From positions 1-64,000 of the forward strand of contig JACPQR010000170.1 of NCBI GenBank assembly GCA_016190375.1: a DNA stretch of 64,000 nt, read 5' to 3'. This document shows, one piece after another, positions 43,141 to 51,760 of the stretch (positions are counted from its first letter, which is position 1; each line of letters opens with the position of its first letter). Position numbers and translations under genes: made by a program. Under the pieces are notes generated by a model. It was not told the origin of the DNA. It saw only the letters and a program-made list of their open reading frames with translations, and ran no database searches. The stretch is from Deltaproteobacteria bacterium (GTDB lineage: Bacteria; Myxococcota_A; Polyangia; JACPQR01).

Positions 43141-45903
43141 ATGGCGAAGTCGGGGGAGAGCATCGAAGGGCTCGGGGAGGATCCGCGCCGGGACGGCTGC
43201 GATGCCCGGCTGGCCGTCCTCGCGGACGCGTGCCGCCGTAACCAAGACGGCCCCGTCGACGTCCGCGCCACGCTGGGCCGGCTCGCGCCAATGCTGGCGA
43301 AGACGATCGGCGACCGCTGCGCGATCCACGTCGTGGGCCCGGGCAAGGAGCTCGAGCTCGCCGCGGTCTGCGACGGCCCGGGTGACCGGCCGACGGATCC
43401 GGTTTCGCTGGAGCTCCCGCGGGCGGTCCTCGCCTCCGGCCAGCCGATCCTCGAGCCCGGCGCCTCGGGACGTCGCGCGATCGCCGTGCCGATCCTGGCG
43501 CGAGGCCGCGTCCTCGGAACGATCTGCGCTTTCGGGGACGAGCGCGCCGCCGCCCATGTCGCGGACGACGTCGCGTTCCTGGAGGGCATCGCGACCAGGG
43601 CGGCATGCGCGCTCGAGGCGTCGCGGACGTGGCAGGAGCAGGCGACCGCCACGATGCGCGCCGAGGTCGCGGCGGAGCGCAGCCAGAGGCTCTGGGAGGT
43701 CACGGCGGCGCTCTCCGAAGCGGTGACGAGCGAGCAGGTCGCGGCGGTGATGGCGCAGCGCGCGGTCCCGGCGCTCGGTGGCTCGTGCGGCGCCGTGGCG
43801 CTCGCGTGCGAGGAGAGCTCGGACCTTCGCGTCGTCGCGCTGGTCGACCAGTCCGGCGGCGTGACGCGCGGCGCCAAGCGTATCCCGCTCGCGGCGCACT
43901 CTCCGCTCGCGGACGCGGCCCGCACCTGCACGCCCGTGCTCCTGGCGAGCCGCGAGGCGGCGATCGCCCGGTATCCCGACCTCGAGGACCGGCTCCGCGA
44001 ATGGGGGTGCGAGGCGATGGTCGCCTTCCCCGTGATGACGTCGAGATCGGTCCTGGGAGTCCTCGGTCTCGGCTACTCCGGCCCTCGCGAGCTCGACAGA
44101 GAGGTCGTGGACCTCGCGTTCCTCCAGACCGTGGCGACCCTGTGCGCGCAGGCGCTCGACCGGGCCCGGCTGTACGAGGCGGCCCAGCGGGAACGCCGGC
44201 GCGCTGGCCTGCTCGCCGAGACCAGCAGGATACTCTCCGGTTCCCTCGACTACAGGTCGACGGTCGAGGCGGCCGCGCGGTGCGCCCTGACCTGGTTCGC
44301 GGACATCGCGGCCGTCGACCTGTTCCAGCTCGGAGCGCACGACCCCGTGCACACCGTCATCGCGGGCGTCGATCCCGAGCTCGAGCGTCTCGCGCGGGAG
44401 GTCCGGGAGCACGAGGCTCTCGGTCCTTCCCACCCGATCTCCGTCGTCCTCAAGACCGGCAGGGCGATGGCCGTCGACACCACGTCGCCTCCGTCCGAGG
44501 AACGCGATGCCGATCCGGTTCGAGGAGAGCGCATCCGGGCGCTCGGCACCCGGTCGACCCTCATGGTTCCGCTCACGGCACACGGGACGATCGGCGTCAT
44601 GACGTTCGTGTCGACTCAGCGATGCTACGGTCCGGACGACGTGGCGCTCGCCGAGGAGCTCGGCCGTCGCGCGGGTGTCGCGATCGACCACGCCAGGCTC
44701 CACGCGCGGGTCCGCGACGAGGGCGAGCACCTGCGAACGGCTCACCAGCAGGCGCGCGAGGCCAACCGGATCAAGGACGACTTCCTTGCCACGGTGTCGC
44801 ACGAGCTACGCACGCCGCTGAACGCGATCCTCGGCTGGGCCACGCTCCTGCGCTCTCGAGGTGGCCCGGAGGACATCGTTCGGGGCCTCGACGTGATCGA
44901 GCGCAACGCCCGCGCCCAGGCGCGGATCATCGAGGACGTCCTCGACGTCTCGCGCATCATCACCGGCAAGCTGCGGCTCGACTTCAAGCCCGTCGACGTC
45001 GAGGCGGTCATCGGGGCCGCGATCGATGTGGTCGCGCCGACGGCCGAGGCCAAGGGCGTCGACTTCGAAGCCCGCGTCGGCGCGGAGGGATGCAGGGTCA
45101 GGGGCGACCCGGACCGGCTCCAGCAGGTCGTCTGGAATCTCCTGTCGAACGCAGTGAAGTTCACGCCACGGGGAGGTCGGGTCGTCCTCGGGCTCGAGCG
45201 CGACGGCCCGAGCGTGCGGATCCAGGTCGCGGACACCGGCCGCGGCATCGACTCCGATTTCCTTCCGCACGCCTTCGAGCGTTTCCGTCAGGCCGACAGC
45301 TCCCCGAACCGCTCCCACTCGGGTCTGGGGCTGGGTCTGGCCATCGTCCGCCATCTGGTCGAGCTGCACGGCGGCGAGGTCAGCGCACAGAGCCCCGGGC
45401 CCGACCAGGGCACCACCTTCACCGTGCGACTGCCTCTTCTCGAATCGGATGAACCGGCCGGCATCGCCATCGAGGGGCAGCCGATCGCGCCGCCGGCGTC
45501 CGCCCGAGCGCACCCGCCGGCGCTCGACAGGCTGCACGTCCTCGTGTGCGACGACGAGCCGGATGCCCGCGCTTTCCTCCTCGAGGCGTTGACCGGCAGC
45601 GGCGCCGACGTGACCTCGGTCGCCTCCGCCTCCGAGGTCCTCCGCGTGCTGGCCAGCCTTCGCCCCGACGTCCTCGTGAGCGACATCGGGATGCCGCAGA
45701 CCGACGGCTACGAGCTGATGCGGCGGATCCGAGCGCTGCCGGCGTGCGACGGGGGGATGATCCCGGCCATCGCGCTCACTGCGTATGCCCGGCGCGAGGA
45801 CGCCCGTCGTGCCTTCGCCGTGGGCTATCAGCGCCACGTGCCCAAGCCGGTGGACGTCGAGGAGCTGGTCGTGGCGGTGGCCGAGGTGCTCGGCAGGCTC
45901 TGA
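43141..45903 (+). CDS. Triple-GAF hybrid histidine kinase with receiver
   Basis: A 920-residue soluble kinase. Three GAF-type domains (about 35-165, 185-345 and 355-525) are followed by HisKA with His554 in ATVSHELRTPLNA, HATPase boxes NLLSNAVKFTPRGG, DTGRGID and LGLGLAIVRH, and a C-terminal receiver with CDDEPDARAFL, acceptor Asp in VLVSDIGMPQTDG and KPVDVEE. The GAF domains probably sense small molecules or redox state; no cofactor-binding Cys pattern is obvious. Its stop lies nine bases from that of the signal-peptidase-like gene, with which it is convergent. Confidence 0.92.
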   Translation: MAKSGESIEGLGEDPRRDGCDARLAVLADACRRNQDGPVDVRATLGRLAPMLAKTIGDRCAIHVVGPGKELELAAVCDGPGDRPTDPVSLELPRAVLASGQPILEPGASGRRAIAVPILARGRVLGTICAFGDERAAAHVADDVAFLEGIATRAACALEASRTWQEQATATMRAEVAAERSQRLWEVTAALSEAVTSEQVAAVMAQRAVPALGGSCGAVALACEESSDLRVVALVDQSGGVTRGAKRIPLAAHSPLADAARTCTPVLLASREAAIARYPDLEDRLREWGCEAMVAFPVMTSRSVLGVLGLGYSGPRELDREVVDLAFLQTVATLCAQALDRARLYEAAQRERRRAGLLAETSRILSGSLDYRSTVEAAARCALTWFADIAAVDLFQLGAHDPVHTVIAGVDPELERLAREVREHEALGPSHPISVVLKTGRAMAVDTTSPPSEERDADPVRGERIRALGTRSTLMVPLTAHGTIGVMTFVSTQRCYGPDDVALAEELGRRAGVAIDHARLHARVRDEGEHLRTAHQQAREANRIKDDFLATVSHELRTPLNAILGWATLLRSRGGPEDIVRGLDVIERNARAQARIIEDVLDVSRIITGKLRLDFKPVDVEAVIGAAIDVVAPTAEAKGVDFEARVGAEGCRVRGDPDRLQQVVWNLLSNAVKFTPRGGRVVLGLERDGPSVRIQVADTGRGIDSDFLPHAFERFRQADSSPNRSHSGLGLGLAIVRHLVELHGGEVSAQSPGPDQGTTFTVRLPLLESDEPAGIAIEGQPIAPPASARAHPPALDRLHVLVCDDEPDARAFLLEALTGSGADVTSVASASEVLRVLASLRPDVLVSDIGMPQTDGYELMRRIRALPACDGGMIPAIALTAYARREDARRAFAVGYQRHVPKPVDVEELVVAVAEVLGRL

Positions 45904-45912
45904 CGAACGCGG

Positions 45913-46548
45913 CTACCTGATCATGTCGAAGCGCCGCTCGCCCGGCGCGGTCGGGCCCTGCCCCGCTCCCGGCCACAGGACGACGATGGCGACGCCGGAG
46001 CAGAAGACCGGGTTGACCTCCCCGAAGATGCGGCTGTCGATCGCCATCGTCTTCCGGTTGTCCGCGATCAGGAAGTAGCCGCTTCGCACGCGGCGCGGTG
46101 CCATCTCCATTCGCGCCGAGCTCGAGTGCATCGAGACGTGGTAGGTGGCGCCCGAGCCCGATCCCATCGTCTCCTCGCGGATGCCTAGCCGGTAGGTCCG
46201 GCTGGTCAGGGCGTCGTTCAGGACGTAGCTCGGCGGCGTGGGCACCTCGGTGCCGACCCGGTCGCCGTTGATGATCGGGACCCCGCGCTGGATCGCGACC
46301 GTGTCGCCGGGCATCCCGAAGACGCGGCCCCAGACACGACGACCCGGGACCTGCGGGTGATTGCACAGGACGACGTCGCCGCGCCGGACCGTCGCGGGAG
46401 TCAGAAGCACGATCCGGTCGCCGAGGAGCAGCGTAGGCGCCATCTCGTTGTTCGGGACCTCTTCGACGTCGATGAGCCAGGCGCGCGCGGCGGCCCCGAT
46501 CGCGACGACCACCACGAGCCAGAGGAACGTCCGCCGCGAGATCCTCAC
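45913..46548 (-). CDS. Signal peptidase I-like (S26) protein lacking the catalytic Ser and Lys
   Basis: A 211-residue S26 protein with one N-terminal membrane anchor (TFLWLVVVVAIGAAA). Where the family has PSGSMxPTL, it reads PNNEMAPTL: the nucleophile Ser is Glu35. Where the general base Lys is expected (YxKRxxGxPGD) it reads VWGRVFGMPGD: Lys is Gly74. The structural boxes RRGDVVL, GMPGD, and ADNRKTMAIDSRIFGEV are otherwise kept. It should fold like a signal peptidase but cannot cleave by the Ser-Lys mechanism. It may bind preproteins, act as a chaperone, or be a decoy. It is divergent from the 46649 gene. Confidence 0.85.
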   Translation of the reverse strand: MRISRRTFLWLVVVVAIGAAARAWLIDVEEVPNNEMAPTLLLGDRIVLLTPATVRRGDVVLCNHPQVPGRRVWGRVFGMPGDTVAIQRGVPIINGDRVGTEVPTPPSYVLNDALTSRTYRLGIREETMGSGSGATYHVSMHSSSARMEMAPRRVRSGYFLIADNRKTMAIDSRIFGEVNPVFCSGVAIVVLWPGAGQGPTAPGERRFDMIR

Positions 46549-46648
46549 TTGCTCGAGGATAACAAGCGCGAGCAGGTCGGCCCCGGAAGATCTTCCTGCG
46601 ACGTCGCCCCTTGCGCTACAAGAGCGCTTCAGGGAGGGTGACCAGCGA

Positions 46649-47086
46649 ATGCCGGCCGAGGGCGTGCTCCTTCTCGTGTCGCTGATCGGCGCTGCCCTCG
46701 CGGTGTGCGGGCTCGTCGCCTGGATGATCTGGTCGGCGGCACGCGGTCCGAAGGTCGTGGAGGTGAGGACCGGCGACGGCCGGACCTTCAGGAAGTGGCG
46801 CCTCCGCGTGCTGGGGCGGCTCTACGGCCCGATCGTCTGGTACCGCGCCAAGGGGCTCTTCAGCTTGAGGACCTTCGAGGACCACTTCGCCCTGGGGCTC
46901 TGGCTACGCCGCAGCTACTCGTTCGGGGACATCCAGCGGATCGAGCCCCTCCCGCAGCCGTTCGGCGGCCCCGCGATCAAGCTCTGGCTGGCCGACGGCT
47001 CGACCTGGGCGATGTCGTTCTACGACGCGGCCCAGAAGGACGAGTTCCTGGGCCTTGCCGCGGCCCGGACCGGCCGGACGGTGTGA
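46649..47086 (+). CDS. Small membrane protein with PH-like cytoplasmic domain
   Basis: A 145-residue protein: one N-terminal transmembrane helix (VLLLVSLIGAALAVCGLVAWMIW), then a basic domain of about 110 residues containing LYGPIVWYRAKGLFSLRTF, FGDIQRIEPLPQPFGG and IKLWLADGSTWAMSFYDA, a strand pattern like a bacterial PH domain. No family is assigned. GGAGGG upstream supports the ATG. Confidence 0.6.
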   Translation: MPAEGVLLLVSLIGAALAVCGLVAWMIWSAARGPKVVEVRTGDGRTFRKWRLRVLGRLYGPIVWYRAKGLFSLRTFEDHFALGLWLRRSYSFGDIQRIEPLPQPFGGPAIKLWLADGSTWAMSFYDAAQKDEFLGLAAARTGRTV

Positions 47087-47262
47087 GCGGCAGTTCACCC
47101 CGGAGTCGCCGGACCGTGTCCGCGCCTTCACACATGGTGGGTTTTCCCCTTACCGTTCCGGCGGCACCGTCGTTGCTCTCCATCTGATCCGTGCCCTGGC
47201 GGCGGCCCGATTGACCAGGCCGGTCCGCGAGGCCGGGGTGCGTCCACTCGAGGAGGGCAACC

Positions 47263-49140
47263 TTGAAAACGCTTCGCTGCAGCAGCACTTCGATCTCGTG
47301 CCTGGCTCTCGCCGTCGCTTCATTCGCAGGTTGTGGCGCACGAAAGGGGGACTGGGCCCTCGCCGGGACGGGGCCCGTCAACCTGGCAATCGAGGGCACC
47401 GTCGCCCGCGCGAGCACGGGCGGCTCACCGCCCGCTCCCGTCGATGGAGCGGAGGTGAGCGCCACGATCGTGGGCCGGCGCTCCGAGGTCGAGACCAGCA
47501 CCGGCGATGACGGCGCCTTCCGGCTCGACGCGTCCGTCGAGCCAGGTGACACGCTCGTCGTCGGCTTTCGGGCGGAGGGCATGGCACCGCTCTTCCGGAC
47601 CGTGCGCGCGTCGCCGGGCGCAACCATCACCCTCGACGTCACGCTCGAGGAGCTCGACCCCCTCGACTGCACGAGCGGGAACCGCTGCACGGTGAGCGGA
47701 AACGAGCTGTCGATCACCGGGCTGGCCGAGGGGATCCGCGGCGCCGCACGGGTCTTCAATCCCGTCACCGAGGCAGCGTCGTTCCCGGGCGGGTTCGACG
47801 ACAGCGACGGCAACCTCCTCATCTCGGGTGTGTTCGCCTCGGTCGAGCTCACCGACTCGAGCGGCGAATCGGTGCACCAGCTCGACGAGCCGGCCACGCT
47901 GCGAATGAGAATGCCGCGCGACACCTGGGGCGTCGTCGTCGACATCCGTCCCGACACCGACCGCATCGAGGTCCCGCTCTACGCGTTCGACGAGGACCTC
48001 GGGACCTGGGTGCGCGACGGGGACGGATACCTCGAGGACGACCGCGGCGAGATCCTCGACGAAGACGTCCTGCCATCGATCCGCGACGGCAGCTTCCAGC
48101 GCTCGGTCGTCGCTTGTGGCGCCGTGAGCCACTTCTCCTACTGGAACGTGGACTGGCCCGTCTCGGCGCACGCCTGCATCAGCGGGACGATCCTCGACGA
48201 CACGGGCCTGCCGGCCGAGGGCGCCGTCGTCAGCGTCTCCGGCTCGACGTACAACGGGACGTCCGCCCCCGTGACGGTCGGCCCCGACGGCCGCTTCTGC
48301 GTGGACGTGATGAGGAGCGAGGGAGCGGACGACGTCGATCAGGACGGCATCCCCGGCGAGACCCATCGCGTCCTGGTTCGCGTCGTCTACCAGGGCGAGA
48401 TCTACGACGGTGGCGAGCACGAGACGCCCCTCGAACAGGGCACCTGCGGCGATCCGGGCTGCGAGGATCTCGGCTTCATCGCGCTCGGCGAGGCCACACG
48501 AATCACCGCCTCACGCTGCGTCCTTCGTGGCCGCGTCGTCGATCCGAGCGACCAGCCCGTGTCAGGCGCCCTCGTCTTCGGCCTCGACGGCGGGCTGGCC
48601 AGCGAGATCGCGGCCGTGATGTGCGCGGGCTGGGAGGAGGGCTGCACGTTCTTTGCCTCGACCGCCGAGGACGGCTCGTTCGAGCTCGCCCTCCCGATCC
48701 TCGACAGCGTTCGCCTGCAGGCGTCGTCGGTCGAGCAAACGCCAGGGGGTCGCACGATCTTCCGGATGGGCGACGCCCTCGTGCGCGGCTGCCCCGCGGC
48801 GCCCGTCGAGATACGGCTCGACGAGGGCTTCGAGACGTTCCAGGTCGAGGTCGAGGTCGAGGGCGATCGTATCTCGTGGACACCGCCGGAGCCGGCAAAC
48901 GCCGTCTCCGTGATGGGCCGTGACTTCCTGAGCGGCTGGACGATCGTGGACTGGACGGGAGGGTTTCTGCCGCCGGTCACCCATGGCGTCGTTCCCGATG
49001 GCGCCGACCTCGCCCTGCCCTGGGGACGAGGCGACCCGGCCCCCATGTCGAGCGGCGACCTCGTGATGGTCTACATGACCGGGACGTCGGAGGAGTCGGG
49101 GCTTTCCTACGTGGGCATCGGCCAGGGCGTCGTGCCCTAA
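47263..49140 (+). CDS. Lipoprotein with carboxypeptidase-regulatory-like domains
   Basis: A 625-residue lipoprotein. Signal peptide with lipobox SFAGC; then at least three Ig-like carboxypeptidase-regulatory domains: IEGTVARASTG with GAFRLDASVEPGDTLVV, ISGTILDDTGLPAEGAVV with VGPDGRFCVDV, and LRGRVVDPSDQPVSGALV with AEDGSFELALPI. A fourth region (PRDTWGVVVDIRPD) intervenes. These beta sandwich modules bind sugars or stabilise surface assemblies. TTG start is supported by AGGAGGG at 47251-47257 and the signal peptide. Confidence 0.8.
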   Translation: MKTLRCSSTSISCLALAVASFAGCGARKGDWALAGTGPVNLAIEGTVARASTGGSPPAPVDGAEVSATIVGRRSEVETSTGDDGAFRLDASVEPGDTLVVGFRAEGMAPLFRTVRASPGATITLDVTLEELDPLDCTSGNRCTVSGNELSITGLAEGIRGAARVFNPVTEAASFPGGFDDSDGNLLISGVFASVELTDSSGESVHQLDEPATLRMRMPRDTWGVVVDIRPDTDRIEVPLYAFDEDLGTWVRDGDGYLEDDRGEILDEDVLPSIRDGSFQRSVVACGAVSHFSYWNVDWPVSAHACISGTILDDTGLPAEGAVVSVSGSTYNGTSAPVTVGPDGRFCVDVMRSEGADDVDQDGIPGETHRVLVRVVYQGEIYDGGEHETPLEQGTCGDPGCEDLGFIALGEATRITASRCVLRGRVVDPSDQPVSGALVFGLDGGLASEIAAVMCAGWEEGCTFFASTAEDGSFELALPILDSVRLQASSVEQTPGGRTIFRMGDALVRGCPAAPVEIRLDEGFETFQVEVEVEGDRISWTPPEPANAVSVMGRDFLSGWTIVDWTGGFLPPVTHGVVPDGADLALPWGRGDPAPMSSGDLVMVYMTGTSEESGLSYVGIGQGVVP

Positions 49141-49181
49141 TACTTGCGCGGCGAGCGCGAGCTGGGGTCTCCTCCGGGCCC

Positions 49182-50192
49182 ATGGGCGAGAGCGTGAAGC
49201 GCGCGCTGGTGATGTCGGGCGGCGGGGCCAAGGGGATCTGGGAGGTCGGTTGCCTGTCGCGACTCCTCGAGAAGGAGCGCGATCTGGACTTCGATTTCTT
49301 CCTCGGCGTCTCGGCGGGGTCGCTGAATGCCACGTTCCTCGCCCAGGCTCCGATGGAGGACGGCTGCGGAGGCACCCGGAGCAAGGAGGCCCTGCGCGAC
49401 CAGGCGGCCGCGCTCGCCCGGATCTGGCACGACGAGATCCAGGGAACCTCGGACGTCTACGAAGGCGACATCGGGGAGAAGATCGGGCTCGGGCAGATGA
49501 TCGCCGTGGGCATCTTCGGCAAGGACAGCCTCGCGGACGCGGCGCCGATCAGGAGCCTCATCGACAGGTACGTCGACCCCGCCCTGCTCGCGCGATCGAA
49601 GCGGCAGTTGCACATCGGCGCCGCATCGCTTCAGTCGGGCGCCTACTTTCCTTTCGACCAGAGCACCACGGACATCCGCCTCGCCGTGAAAGCGAGCACC
49701 GCCGTTCCCGGGATCTTCGCGCCGATCGAGTGGGAGAGGGACCTCCTGGTCGACGGCGCGATCCGCAACAACACGCCGCTCGGAAAGGCGTTCGACGCCA
49801 GGCCCGAGATCGAGATCTACGTCATCCAGACCTCGCCGATCGAGGGCCACGTTCCGGCCGAGGTCTGGGACATGAGGCACAAGAGCGCCCTCGATGTCCT
49901 CTACCGGATCGCGGTCATCATGTCGGACGAGGTCCTCAGGGACGACATCGTCGGCGCTCGCGAGTGGAACCGCGCCATCAAGGCGCTCGAGGACGTCAAG
50001 GTCGCCGTCCCCGCGGCCGCTGCCGCGATCGACGCCGAGATCGCCAAGCTCGGCAAGATCCGCGTGCCGACACGCATCTACGCGCCGCCCGAGAAGCTCC
50101 TCGACGACGAGCTGATCTTCGACAAGCGCGACCTCGACGAGATGTGGCTCAAGGGCCGCGCCCGGGCCGACCAGCCGCCGACCGTCTGGTGA
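49182..50192 (+). CDS. Patatin-like phospholipase
   Basis: A 336-residue cytosolic-type patatin. The oxyanion motif MSGGGAKG (residues 11-18), the nucleophile elbow FLGVSAGSLNA (Ser of GxSxG) and the catalytic Asp in LLVDGAIRNN form the Ser-Asp dyad. There is no signal peptide. Patatins hydrolyse phospholipids and related esters. The gene is followed by the long palindrome at 50208. Confidence 0.92.
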   Translation: MGESVKRALVMSGGGAKGIWEVGCLSRLLEKERDLDFDFFLGVSAGSLNATFLAQAPMEDGCGGTRSKEALRDQAAALARIWHDEIQGTSDVYEGDIGEKIGLGQMIAVGIFGKDSLADAAPIRSLIDRYVDPALLARSKRQLHIGAASLQSGAYFPFDQSTTDIRLAVKASTAVPGIFAPIEWERDLLVDGAIRNNTPLGKAFDARPEIEIYVIQTSPIEGHVPAEVWDMRHKSALDVLYRIAVIMSDEVLRDDIVGAREWNRAIKALEDVKVAVPAAAAAIDAEIAKLGKIRVPTRIYAPPEKLLDDELIFDKRDLDEMWLKGRARADQPPTVW

Positions 50193-50207
50193 CCGGCAAC
50201 GTGCTGA

Positions 50208-50265
50208 GGGGACGAGGTTAACAAGTTCACGAATCGAGTTTGGTGAACTTGTTAACCTCGTCCCC
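50208..50265. repeat. Long REP-like palindrome (23-bp perfect arms)
   Basis: Two perfect 23-bp inverted arms (50208-50230 and 50243-50265) flank a 12-base loop. The arm sequence (core GAGGTTAACAAGTTCAC) recurs at 4645-4670 with one mismatch. It lies between the patatin stop and the next lipoprotein. It could serve as a bidirectional terminator, or be a REP element mobilised by a RAYT-type transposase; no transposase is in the window. Confidence 0.85.
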
Positions 50266-50299
50266 CCGTAGCGACCGGGCCGAGTCGGTGTACCATCGC

Positions 50300-51316
50300 G
50301 TGGTGCGGCCACTCGTGAGGTTTGCGGCAGCGCTCGCGATCGCGTGGGCGGCCTCGACCTGCAGCGAGATCTTCCCGCTCGAGTCCCCGGGATCGGACGC
50401 CGACGCCGACAGCGATGCCGACGCGGATGGCGACGGCGACGGCGACGGCGATGGCGACGCGGATGGCGATGGCGATGGCGATGGCGAAGCCGATGCCGAT
50501 GGCGACGGGGACGGCGACGGCGATGGCGACGGCGATGGCGATGGCGATGGCGACGCGGATGGCGACGGCGATGGCGACGCGGACGGCGACGGCGACGGCG
50601 ACGGTGACGCGGACGGCGACGGCGACGGCGACGCCGATCTGGCACTCCTCGAGACCGCATGCACCCACGTCGCCCAGACGTTCTGCGATGGGGCCTCGGG
50701 GTGCTGCGGCGAGGCGTGGCCCGCCGAGGACGTCGCCGCGTGCGCCGAGAGGCAGGCGGACGCTTGCGTCCGGGGCCTTGCCGACTCGGTTGAAGCGGGG
50801 CGGCTATTCGTGGACCTGGACGGGCTCGCCGACTGCGCGGACGTCGTCGATGGTCTGTTCTGGTCCTGCCCCTCGGATCTGGAGATCGACCGCGAGCGCC
50901 GCCGCCTGAGCGTCGAATGCTCGACTCTGTTCGTCGCACAGCAAGGCCTCGACGGCGAATGCACGATCAGCGCCGAGTGCATCGGCGCGAACGCATGGGA
51001 GCTGGTCTGCGTTGCCGGCTTCTGCGCGCCGCCACAGGGACGGGACGCACGCTGCAGCGACACCAGCGAATGCGAGGAGGGCCTGGTGTGCGAGGAAAAC
51101 AGGGTGTGCGACGACGCGGACACGCTGGAGGAGCCCTGCGTCGACGGGAGCTGCGAGGCCGGCATGTACTGCGGCGGCGGCGACACTTGCGAGCTGGCGC
51201 TCGACGCCGGGGCCGGGTGCGCCGGCGAAGACGAGCAGTGCCTGACCCACCACTGCGACCAAGCAGACTGGTTCTGCGCGGAGCTGAACTACTGCGACCC
51301 GACCCTCTTCGGCTGA
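50300..51316 (+). CDS. Cys-rich lipoprotein with long Asp/Gly repeat linker
   Basis: A 338-residue lipoprotein. GTG at 50300 (or 50303) starts a signal peptide with Cys in AASTC. An 80-residue linker of Asp-Gly and Asp-Ala pairs follows, then a globular region with about 30 cysteines: TFCDGASGCCGEAW, then repeats with CTISAECIGANAW, CSDTSECEEGLVCEEN and CVDGSCEAGMYCGGG, like the Dickkopf-type cysteine modules of myxobacterial lipoproteins. Acidic linker length may vary. An ATG-like frame further upstream runs through the palindrome and is not used. Confidence 0.8.
   Translation: MVRPLVRFAAALAIAWAASTCSEIFPLESPGSDADADSDADADGDGDGDGDGDADGDGDGDGEADADGDGDGDGDGDGDGDGDGDADGDGDGDADGDGDGDGDADGDGDGDADLALLETACTHVAQTFCDGASGCCGEAWPAEDVAACAERQADACVRGLADSVEAGRLFVDLDGLADCADVVDGLFWSCPSDLEIDRERRRLSVECSTLFVAQQGLDGECTISAECIGANAWELVCVAGFCAPPQGRDARCSDTSECEEGLVCEENRVCDDADTLEEPCVDGSCEAGMYCGGGDTCELALDAGAGCAGEDEQCLTHHCDQADWFCAELNYCDPTLFG
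50394..50640 (+). repeat. GGCGAC/GGCGAT tandem repeat (Asp-Gly linker)
   Basis: About 40 six-base units, mostly GGCGAC and GGCGAT with interspersed GCG or GCC codons, encode the Asp-Gly linker. Direct slippage here would change the linker in two-residue steps without breaking the frame. Confidence 0.9.
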
Positions 51317-51328
51317 CCGACCAGGCGC

Positions 51329-51760
51329 TCAGCGCCGCCGGATCCGCTCCATCGACGTCCGGGCGCCGGAGAGGCGGAGCAGGTCCTTCACCTTCTTGAG
51401 GAACACCCGGTCGTCGAAGGGCTTGGAGACGAAGTCGTTCCCGCCCGCCTCGAAGGCCTTGAGCTTCTCGGCCAACGAGTCGATGGCCGAGAGGAAGATC
51501 ACCGGAACGGCCTCGGTGGTCGGGTTCGCCCGAAGCCAGCGGCACACCTCGCGACCTTCCATGCCGGGCATCATGATGTCCAGCACGACGAGGTCGGGAG
51601 GACCATTCCGGACTATCTCGATGGCGCGAGCGCCGCTCTCGGCAGCGAGCACGCGGTAGCCGGCTTCGTCGAGGATCTGCTCCACGAGGTCGCGCGCCAT
51701 GGCGTCGTCCTCGACGACGAGCACGACGGGTGCGGAGGCGGAGGGATCAGGAGCGGACAT
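51329..51760 (-). CDS. Single-domain response regulator
   Basis: A 143-residue receiver with VEDDAMARDL, acceptor Asp in LVVLDIMMPGMEG, FLSAIDSLAEKL and FVSKPFDDR; the C-terminal 15 residues are basic. It follows the membrane histidine kinase with a 14-base overlap and is the likely receiver for that kinase. Confidence 0.9.
   Translation of the reverse strand: MSAPDPSASAPVVLVVEDDAMARDLVEQILDEAGYRVLAAESGARAIEIVRNGPPDLVVLDIMMPGMEGREVCRWLRANPTTEAVPVIFLSAIDSLAEKLKAFEAGGNDFVSKPFDDRVFLKKVKDLLRLSGARTSMERIRRR

Noticed and set aside
50240..50299. N-terminal extension of the Asp/Gly lipoprotein through the palindrome
   Set aside because: The signal peptide begins only at 50300; the extension is translated from the palindrome arm and would bury the signal sequence.
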